13,642 nt of DNA from Pseudobutyrivibrio sp. (lineage in GTDB: Bacteria; Bacillota; Clostridia; Lachnospirales; Lachnospiraceae), in contig JAFYYE010000226.1 in assembly GCA_017557715.1 (NCBI GenBank), positions 1-13,642 on the forward strand, given 5' to 3'. Below the pieces are notes generated by a model, which saw nothing but the letters and a program-made list of their open reading frames with translations, did not search any database and was not told the DNA's origin. The position numbers and the translations under genes are program-made. How positions within the stretch are numbered: position 1 is the first letter of the stretch; every line of letters starts with the position of its first letter. Below, one piece after another: positions 1 through 5,524 of the stretch.

Positions 1-2
1 AC

Positions 3-800
3 ATGAAGTCAGCAGTATTTTTTGATATAGACGGTACTCTTTGGAACTATGACAAGTTCATTCCAGAAAGTACAAAACTTGCAATAAAGAAATTACGAGA
101 GAATGGACATCTTGCTTTTATCTGCAGTGGTAGAGCAAGAGCTTTCATAAATGAGCCAAGCCTTCTTGGTCTTGGATTTGATGGCATCGTTTGTTCCTGC
201 GGTTGCCATATAGAAATTGATGGAAATATTATTTATCAGAAGATTATCGATAAAGATGTTGTAAAAGAGACTCTTGAAATGATTCGAAGCTATGGCTTCA
301 GACCAATTCTCGAGGGACCTAAGAATATTTACATGGATGACGAAGAATTTGGTCATGATGATCCATTCGGAAATATCCTTCGCAGGGATGTAGGAAAAAA
401 TCTTCTCCCTGTTGGTGGAGATTATTATGGCGACTGGGTTATCAATAAAATGTCTTGCGCCACAGAAGTTGAGGCTGACAAGCGTATAGAATGTTTTGAT
501 AAACTTTCCAGCAATTATGAAATCATCCAGCATGATGAAAACATTTGCGAGCTTGTTCCAGCAGGGCACAATAAAGCTACTGGTATGATTAAGGCTTGCG
601 AGCTTGTTGGAATTGATTTGGCTAATACATACGCCATTGGCGATAGTGAAAATGATTTGGATATGCTTCAGGCTGCCCATGTAGGTATAGCTATGGGAAA
701 TGGTACCGACCGTGCCAAAGAGGTGGCAGATTACGTTACCACCGACTTCGACAAGGACGGAATCTATAATGCATTAAAGCATTTTGGATTAATATCTTAA
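3..800 (+). CDS. HAD-superfamily hydrolase, Cof/Hydrolase_3 type phosphatase
   Basis: This is a soluble cytoplasmic phosphatase of 265 residues, the usual size of the Cof (type IIB cap) branch of the HAD superfamily, which acts mostly on sugar phosphates and other small phosphorylated metabolites. All four HAD motifs are visible: motif I FFDIDGTL with nucleophile D8 and acid/base D10; motif II CSGR with S42; motif III lysine K191 in GHNKATG; motif IV GDSENDLDML with D214 and D218 for Mg2+. The cap domain lies between motifs II and III, about residues 85-185. The ATG is only 2 bases from the window edge, so no ribosome site can be seen, but the N-terminus is canonical and the gene looks complete. 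Its TAA overlaps the stop of the convergent gene. The substrate cannot be told from sequence alone. Family is confident, specificity unknown. Confidence 0.93.
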   Translation: MKSAVFFDIDGTLWNYDKFIPESTKLAIKKLRENGHLAFICSGRARAFINEPSLLGLGFDGIVCSCGCHIEIDGNIIYQKIIDKDVVKETLEMIRSYGFRPILEGPKNIYMDDEEFGHDDPFGNILRRDVGKNLLPVGGDYYGDWVINKMSCATEVEADKRIECFDKLSSNYEIIQHDENICELVPAGHNKATGMIKACELVGIDLANTYAIGDSENDLDMLQAAHVGIAMGNGTDRAKEVADYVTTDFDKDGIYNALKHFGLIS

Positions 801-1573
801 ATATCTTCAGAAGACTCTTGTGCAGAGTCTTCTGGAGAATCAATAGTCGAATTGCCTGCTTCTAAATCAGATTCAGAAACCTCAATAACCTCATATTCAT
901 CCTCAGAAACTTCATCAGATTCTTCATCTTCTGAATTCTCATCGTCCTCAGGGGCATCAGATTCTTCAGCTTCTGAATTCTCATCGTCCTCAGGGGCATC
1001 AGATTCTTCAGCTTCAGATTCTTCTTCATCCTCGGTGTCTTCGGACTCATCATCCTCAGAATCTTCTTCCACATAATTATCCTTGGAATCTATCTCGTAT
1101 TTATCCAAAGCACCTTCCTTCAAATAGATAACCGCCTTGCATTCAGAAGGAATATCTCCCATATCCTTTAATTCAGAAATGATAGAGGCTGTATCAGGAG
1201 ATAAATCTAGAAGTGTCTGCGCTAAATCAACTGACAAATAGTCTTCAGAGAAAAGCTCCTCAAAAGTAGTTCTGTCATCGAAACCAATATTATAATTGTC
1301 GATTAAAACAAATTCGCCCGAATCCTCTACAGGAAAGTGGTACCCATCAACATCCACATAGGTGTATTGCCAGTCATAGATTTCTAAAGAAAAGCTACTG
1401 GCGCATTCATGACTGCCATTTTCAGAAGCAGTTGAACTGGTTTCAGCAACTTCCTCCGAATCATTAGATTTATTTGCATATGCCACTGGCGCATAACAGC
1501 AGCAGAAAAAGCAAACAGCCAATGAGACGGCAGATATAACTATATGCTTTAATAATTGAATATTTTTTCTCAT
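797..1573 (-). CDS. Secreted protein with highly acidic Ser/Glu/Asp repeat tail, unknown function
   Basis: I do not recognise this 258-residue protein. The N-terminus has a signal peptide: MRKN, a hydrophobic core to about residue 30, and a likely signal peptidase I site after AYA. The core contains the cysteine-rich stretch CFFCCC but no good lipobox. Residues about 55-165 look like a small folded domain rich in aromatic and acidic residues. The last 90 or so residues are almost only E, D and S, with one perfectly repeated 14-residue unit (EAEESDAPEDDENS). Such a tail could bind Ca2+ or cations or act as an extended spacer; no LPXTG or membrane anchor is visible. The ATG at 1573 has a GAAAGG-like ribosome site. 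It is the last gene of a three-gene operon, 30 bases after the large secreted protein gene, and its stop overlaps that of the HAD gene. Function unknown. Confidence 0.82.
   Translation of the reverse strand: MRKNIQLLKHIVISAVSLAVCFFCCCYAPVAYANKSNDSEEVAETSSTASENGSHECASSFSLEIYDWQYTYVDVDGYHFPVEDSGEFVLIDNYNIGFDDRTTFEELFSEDYLSVDLAQTLLDLSPDTASIISELKDMGDIPSECKAVIYLKEGALDKYEIDSKDNYVEEDSEDDESEDTEDEEESEAEESDAPEDDENSEAEESDAPEDDENSEDEESDEVSEDEYEVIEVSESDLEAGNSTIDSPEDSAQESSEDI
808..834. terminator. Perfect 11-bp stem-loop at the convergent gene ends
   Basis: CAGAAGACTCT (808-818) and AGAGTCTTCTG (824-834) form a perfect 11-bp stem with a 5-base loop. It starts 8 bases after the stop of the HAD gene, where a terminator for the plus-strand transcript would sit. 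It also lies inside the last codons of the convergent minus-strand gene. No run of T follows on either strand, so it is not a classical intrinsic terminator. It may pause or stabilise transcript 3' ends in both directions. The stem is directly seen; the role is inferred. Confidence 0.4.
931..1014. repeat. Perfect 42-bp tandem duplication within the acidic tail coding region
   Basis: Two identical 42-bp units (931-972 and 973-1014), each starting ctgaattctc, are read on the minus strand as EAEESDAPEDDENS twice. A degenerate part-copy of the unit's end precedes the first copy (about 915-930, one mismatch in the last 12 bases). The exact identity, including synonymous positions, points to recent duplication by slippage, so copy number may vary between strains. 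Confidence 0.9.
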
Positions 1574-1603
1574 AAATTATCCCTTTCAATAATCTGTAAA
1601 GTC

Positions 1604-4096
1604 TTAGTAATTTATCTGGATACTTCCAACCCAAACCTCAGCAACAGCATCCGCAGGAGCAGTCCAGTAATTAGATGTATAAGTTTTGTTAAAAGCAGAA
1701 GCGTAGACGTAGACCTTGCAGTTATATAAATTATCATCTGTAAAACGTGACAGGTACACGGTGGTTGGATTAGAAGAGGATTCATTACTTGCCAAAAGCT
1801 CACCATATTGCGAGTAAACATAAATGCCCAAGCTTGAAAGATATGGATTACCCCCAGCATTAATCTTGATACTTTTGGCGCCAGATTTTATCAAGCCAGG
1901 ATTAATAGTAAATGAAACGGCAGTTGATGCCTCTTTGAAAATCTGCCCTTTATTGGCCTGAGATAAGGAGCCATTTGCATATATAGTATTTCTACCAATA
2001 CCTTTGTTGCAGGTGGCACCTGAAACATTAGAGTTTCCTAAAGTAATGGTTTCCGATGAGGTCTTAGATTTTAATACTGTCTTGGAATAACTATCCGGCT
2101 GGGAGGTTTTCTCATAAACAGTTTCACCCCCTTCATCCTTTAGGATATTTCCGGAACTGTCAGTTTTTGGAATCATCTTATATACATAAGGATAAGCTGA
2201 TATCGTATATACGACACGGTCATCTTCTTCCTTGGCTTCAACGGGAACAGTGATTTCAGAAGTCTCATGTGCCACATCCTTCTTACAGCTGTAAACAAGT
2301 GTTGCACTCTTTAAATCATCTGCCCATTTAATATGTTCAGAATTGGTTCGCCAGTGGTGGCCATAGATTACACAATCCGAACGTCTGCAGGATACAATAA
2401 CTGCAGCATTGCTATAGCAGACAGCATTTGCCTGAGCCCATCCACCGTGAAGCGTGTAGGCTGTGTGCTTTTCATTGTAGGTTACAGCATTGTAGCTTTT
2501 GGTGTCGCTAGCCTTTAACACGATGTACATAACAGCGTTTGCTCGCTCATTTTTTGTTAAATCTGAGATATTTATCGTGGATCCATTTCTTGGACAACGA
2601 GGCGTTAAATCTACGCCATTAGCATAGACACCGTGAGCATAAATGCCACCAGTAGTGGAGCAATAACACTGGACAGTGATTGAACGTGCGTTAGTCAAAA
2701 ATGCAGCTGATGATACAACAAGAGTAGCTTCGCAGCTGGCAGTGGCTGTGACCTGAGAATAATCTGTGTATTTCTGGTCGCTGGCAGAATTGTTTCCACC
2801 AGAGCCAGCTACTACAGTTTTATTAAAATAGAGGGAAGCGCCGGTTTTATCGTGATGCACATTAAATTTAACCACGTATGACTCTTCATCTGTCTGATAC
2901 ATCTTGTACACATCAGCGTTACCCTTGATATATCGATTTAACAAGCTATTACTAGAAATGATTTTATGAAGCTTATATGCAATCTCATCCAGCTCAGTAG
3001 CTTTTCCACCATCATCGATAGGCAGACAGTCTTTATGAACAGTACATTTCGATTCTGGTTCATTTCCATAGCAGTAACCTTCAGCCATTGTGAATAAAAG
3101 AGCCAGACTGTTGATTCGTTTCAGTTCTTCCATGTCAAAACCTTCAATTTGGTTAAGCCACTCACCGATACCTTCATTACTCTTTTCTACATAATCGAAG
3201 AATTCCTGACCTTTGCCACCACGGTTATTTGCAGCGTCTTCTGAGCGGGCAATCATGTTGTAGATGGCCGGATCCTTTTTAGCAAGGGAAGTGTCCGGAG
3301 TGTTTACATACTCGTCGTAAAGATATCTTTGGAAAGATTCGACCCATCGAATTTGCTCGTCAGAAAGAATATATTCATCACCATTTTTCTTACCGTAAAA
3401 ATGACCTAGCGTGGCAAGCATATTAAGTGAATTGGTTTTATCATTACCAATGTTTAAAATGTTATTCTCAGAATCCATTGAGTCTCCGATATAGGAACCA
3501 TCTGAAGTCAGCTCAACAATATACTTCGAAAAATATTTATATTTGTCAGGCTCCTTTAGATATGTGGACACGACCTCTTTCATATAGGCATTTCCGTCAG
3601 CACTATTTCCAAGGGGCTCATACCCAGGAAGTCCTAAAAGCTGACCTAAGAATTCTGGATTATTTTTTATGGTAGCGCCGAATGCCGCCTCGAAATCACC
3701 AGTAGTGAATGCCAACTTTTTATCTGGGAAATCCTCTAAAAGATTCTTTTCCTTTGAGTCTAAGATGCTGAAATACTTATCACTGTACTTATCCATCCAT
3801 GTGGAATAATTACTGTCGTAGAAGGTCTCATGATTTTCATCCCAGTATTTCTCTTCATAAAAAAGTTTCGCCCAAAGCTTTTTGATGGTCTCACCTTTAT
3901 CTCCAGAGTGCTGGATTAGATAGGATGGAATGCCACATCTAAATGGAACAAATTCTTGGGGCGAGAAGTCTTCTCGGTGGATATCAGGAATATCAGCTCC
4001 TTTAGCATTCACGATGGATGCGCCGTTTGGCGCCACTAAAGAAAGAACGATTGCCACTGGCAGTACCTGCTTTTTTACAAGTCTTAAAAATTTCAT
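1604..4096 (-). CDS. Large secreted protein, unknown function, possible duplicated C-terminal beta modules
   Basis: I do not recognise this 830-residue exported protein. The open frame reaches a GTG at 4105, but that GTG lies inside the ribosome site; the ATG at 4096 has GGAGG 8 bases upstream and is the better start. The signal peptide is MKFLRLVKKQ plus a hydrophobic core, with likely cleavage after VNA31. Residues about 32-400 look mostly helical, with CTVHKDC near 350. About 465-530 and 735-798 are similar Gly/Ser/Tyr-rich, beta-like segments: both begin A(R/K)SI, share GIY and end near VMYIVLKA/KVYVYAS. Between them, about 575-640, is a Cys/His segment with GHHW, a WADDLKSATLVYSC motif and VAHET. 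That segment recalls the degenerate Cys-containing repeats of clostridial surface proteins. There is no sortase signal or C-terminal membrane helix. It is the middle gene of the operon, 15 bases after the coiled-coil membrane protein. It may be an adhesin or part of a surface assembly; no enzymatic motif was recognised. Confidence 0.85.
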   Translation of the reverse strand: MKFLRLVKKQVLPVAIVLSLVAPNGASIVNAKGADIPDIHREDFSPQEFVPFRCGIPSYLIQHSGDKGETIKKLWAKLFYEEKYWDENHETFYDSNYSTWMDKYSDKYFSILDSKEKNLLEDFPDKKLAFTTGDFEAAFGATIKNNPEFLGQLLGLPGYEPLGNSADGNAYMKEVVSTYLKEPDKYKYFSKYIVELTSDGSYIGDSMDSENNILNIGNDKTNSLNMLATLGHFYGKKNGDEYILSDEQIRWVESFQRYLYDEYVNTPDTSLAKKDPAIYNMIARSEDAANNRGGKGQEFFDYVEKSNEGIGEWLNQIEGFDMEELKRINSLALLFTMAEGYCYGNEPESKCTVHKDCLPIDDGGKATELDEIAYKLHKIISSNSLLNRYIKGNADVYKMYQTDEESYVVKFNVHHDKTGASLYFNKTVVAGSGGNNSASDQKYTDYSQVTATASCEATLVVSSAAFLTNARSITVQCYCSTTGGIYAHGVYANGVDLTPRCPRNGSTINISDLTKNERANAVMYIVLKASDTKSYNAVTYNEKHTAYTLHGGWAQANAVCYSNAAVIVSCRRSDCVIYGHHWRTNSEHIKWADDLKSATLVYSCKKDVAHETSEITVPVEAKEEDDRVVYTISAYPYVYKMIPKTDSSGNILKDEGGETVYEKTSQPDSYSKTVLKSKTSSETITLGNSNVSGATCNKGIGRNTIYANGSLSQANKGQIFKEASTAVSFTINPGLIKSGAKSIKINAGGNPYLSSLGIYVYSQYGELLASNESSSNPTTVYLSRFTDDNLYNCKVYVYASAFNKTYTSNYWTAPADAVAEVWVGSIQINY

Positions 4097-4111
4097 CAAA
4101 GGCACCTCCAG

Positions 4112-4870
4112 TTAAAATGGCTTGAAGATTTCTTCATCCACATAGTAACCGTAGAGGCCGTCCTTGAAACCAAAGAAGAAAGGAATATCGTTGTCGATGG
4201 TACGCTCTTTAAGATAGTCGATTTCTTCCCTGAGAATATCATCCTCGGCAGCCATTGTTGCTGACAAATCGTTAATAAGCATATTTAACTGAGTATCAGA
4301 GGATTGTGTGTAGGAACGAAGGTCCTCCAAAAGACTGTTGAAGGTCTTCGCATTAGATTCCTGGGTGTTGTTTGTCTCTGAAAGCCAAGTATCAAGATTC
4401 TGAATAAGAGTGTTAAGCTCCTCGTAGTTTTTCTGGTCAGAATTAACATTGGAACTCAATTCCTTAACAAGCTCATTCTTGATGGATTCTACGTAGCTCT
4501 TATTGCTTTGATACTTGTTGTTAATTACTTCATACATGGTGTTCATATCTTCGTCAGTAAGAACAGCCTTGTCCGAAAGATAATTAGAGATTACAGAATT
4601 CAAAACATCTCTTTGGGCATCAGTAAATCCATTTAAAGAATTGATATATTCATAAAGCTCCTGAGTGGCTTCTTCAACTGTAAGTTCACGTGCACTTGTG
4701 CTACCAACAAAACTTAAGCCCTTAAAGTGCATCAGCAAAAGAATGATTAATGCCAATGCAAGTGCGGACAGGAAAAGTGAAACCCTATTGAGAGAGTTAT
4801 CTTCTTTGACATAGATTTTCTTTATTCGGGTAGAAAATCCCTGTGTATCTAATCTATTAAATTTTTTCAT
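4112..4870 (-). CDS. Single-pass membrane protein with long helical coiled-coil ectodomain, unknown function
   Basis: This 252-residue protein has a basic cytoplasmic N-terminus of about 28 residues, one strongly hydrophobic segment (about 30-48, SLFLSALALALIILLLM), and an ectodomain from about 57 onward that is nearly all helix-forming, Asn/Glu/Leu-rich and free of cysteine. The spacing of Leu/Ile in about 120-225 suggests a coiled coil. The C-terminus changes character to an aromatic segment (FFFGFKDGLYGYY). The topology fits an N-in, C-out anchored protein that could hold or align the secreted products of the next two genes. The ATG at 4870 is preceded by AAAGGAGT at 7-base spacing. It is the first gene of the minus-strand operon, with its own promoter at 4975-5003. 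No family was recognised. The architecture is seen; the scaffold role is inference. Confidence 0.85.
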   Translation of the reverse strand: MKKFNRLDTQGFSTRIKKIYVKEDNSLNRVSLFLSALALALIILLLMHFKGLSFVGSTSARELTVEEATQELYEYINSLNGFTDAQRDVLNSVISNYLSDKAVLTDEDMNTMYEVINNKYQSNKSYVESIKNELVKELSSNVNSDQKNYEELNTLIQNLDTWLSETNNTQESNAKTFNSLLEDLRSYTQSSDTQLNMLINDLSATMAAEDDILREEIDYLKERTIDNDIPFFFGFKDGLYGYYVDEEIFKPF

Positions 4871-4974
4871 TTCATTACTCCTTTTGCAGGAATATGAAAA
4901 TGCTTGTGATTCAAAATCCCTATGGGAAAAATGGTGAAATCACCTGATTTGTAATTCGAAAAAAGACAAGGGGT

Positions 4975-5003
4975 AATATAACACGGCGATAAAATTATTG
5001 CAA
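4975..5003 (-). promoter_or_regulatory. Sigma-A-type promoter of the minus-strand secreted-protein operon
   Basis: Read on the minus strand, TTGCAA (5003-4998) and TATATT (4980-4975) are separated by 17 bases, a good -35/-10 pair. Transcription would start near 4968, giving a leader of about 100 bases before the start codon at 4870. That leader holds two short palindromes, TCCCTATGGGA (4918-4928) and GGTGAAATCACC (4933-4944), which could be operators or weak RNA structures. The promoter is divergent from that of valS, with the -35 boxes about 50 bases apart. Confidence 0.6.
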
Positions 5004-5055
5004 GAATAAATTTTGAGACCATGAATTAAAATATAACGACAATGCGGAAAGTACC

Positions 5056-5084
5056 TTGACAGACAATAGAATTTTTTTTATCAT
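5056..5084 (+). promoter_or_regulatory. Sigma-A-type promoter of the T-box/valS transcript
   Basis: A perfect TTGACA (5056-5061) is followed after 17 bases by TATCAT (5079-5084), one mismatch from TATAAT. The predicted transcription start near 5091 is just ahead of the first helix of the T-box leader, as expected. The strong hexamers fit a promoter that is constantly used and controlled downstream by attenuation. Confidence 0.75.
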
Positions 5085-5099
5085 AAGTTAAGTTTTTTA

Positions 5100-5348
5100 A
5101 ATGCGATGATGAAGAGGAGTACTCAGTGTCGTCCTGTAGAGAGGGTCGCTCACCGGCTGAAAGGTGACCTAGGAGCTGAGCTGACGAAGGTAGCTTCGGA
5201 GCAGATGGTGAACAAAGTGCCTCACGGCAGACAAGCCATCCGAGTCGTTCCCGTAAGGAATAAGATGAGTTATAAATGCAGGTGGTAACGCGACCGTATT
5301 GTATATGGCGCCCTGTGTACAGCAATTTGCCGTACACAGGGCTTTTTT
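5100..5348 (+). promoter_or_regulatory. T-box leader (tRNA-Val-responsive) upstream of valS
   Basis: This leader RNA senses uncharged tRNA-Val and lets valS be transcribed when charging is low. Stem I runs from about 5103 to 5200: AGTA of the specifier-loop type is followed by CTCAG, which pairs with CTGAG (5176-5180). A distal hairpin TCACC/GGTGA closes the loop ggctgaaa. The specifier candidate is GTA (5190-5192), a valine codon, in the context GAAGGTAGC. Stem II pairs GATGG (5204-5208) with CCATC (5236-5240), and a stem III-like hairpin pairs GTTCC (5247-5251) with GGAAT (5257-5261). The T-box core AGGTGGTAACGCG (5280-5292) carries the bulge TGGT, which would pair with ACCA of tRNA-Val (discriminator A). 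The antiterminator CAGG/CCTG plus CGC/GCG uses 5279-5282, 5289-5291, 5308-5310 and 5312-5315, so it excludes the terminator. The core is slightly off the AGGGTGGNACCGCG consensus. Confidence 0.93.
5310..5348 (+). terminator. T-box intrinsic terminator
   Basis: A perfect 11-bp stem GCCCTGTGTAC (5310-5320) and GTACACAGGGC (5332-5342) is followed at once by six T (5343-5348). Its left arm shares bases 5310-5315 with the antiterminator, so the two structures cannot form together. This gives the on/off switch of the valS leader. Confidence 0.93.
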
Positions 5349-5494
5349 GATACTATTCAGAGCCAAGTAAATCTTGAGCTGATAGTTGCCACTTGTGGCA
5401 AACTTCAGATTAAGATTTATTTGGCGAGATACCATACATGAGCAAAAGGAAAGCTGTGAAACAGCGATTTTGCGAATGGAGGCTGAATAGTATC
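5349..5494. repeat. 146-bp palindromic, MITE-like element between T-box terminator and valS
   Basis: The ends are a perfect 12-bp inverted repeat, GATACTATTCAG (5349-5360) and CTGAATAGTATC (5483-5494). Two hairpin arms lie inside. Arm 1 pairs GCCAAGTAAATCTT (5362-5375) with AAGATTTATTTGGC (5412-5425), with one G-T wobble, and is continued by CTGA/TCAG and by TTGCCA (5386-5391) with TGGCAA (5396-5401). Arm 2 pairs GCAAAA (5442-5447) with TTTTGC (5468-5473), and inside it GCTGT with ACAGC. Nearly the whole stretch is paired, as a three-way junction. Small size, terminal inverted repeats and possible TA flanks fit a miniature inverted-repeat element; an additional structured leader RNA is the alternative. 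It will be present in every full-length valS mRNA. The pairing is directly seen; mobility is inferred. Confidence 0.7.
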
Positions 5495-5524
5495 TGAGAT
5501 TTAATTCTTAGAAGGAGTGAATTT

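Noticed and set aside
93..680. 195-residue minus-strand frame inside the HAD gene
   Set aside because: The plus-strand frame contains all HAD motifs; the reverse frame is a shadow with no recognisable features.
852..1076. Plus-strand Ser-rich frame opposite the acidic repeat region
   Set aside because: It is the antisense shadow of the Glu/Asp/Ser repeat and has no ribosome site or promoter.
4097..4105. GTG start giving an 833-residue form of the large secreted protein
   Set aside because: The GTG is part of the GGAGGTG ribosome site; the ATG at 4096 is correctly spaced from it.
5026..5435. Minus-strand frames across the T-box and palindromic element
   Set aside because: They run antisense to a well-supported T-box leader and its terminator, and have no ribosome site.
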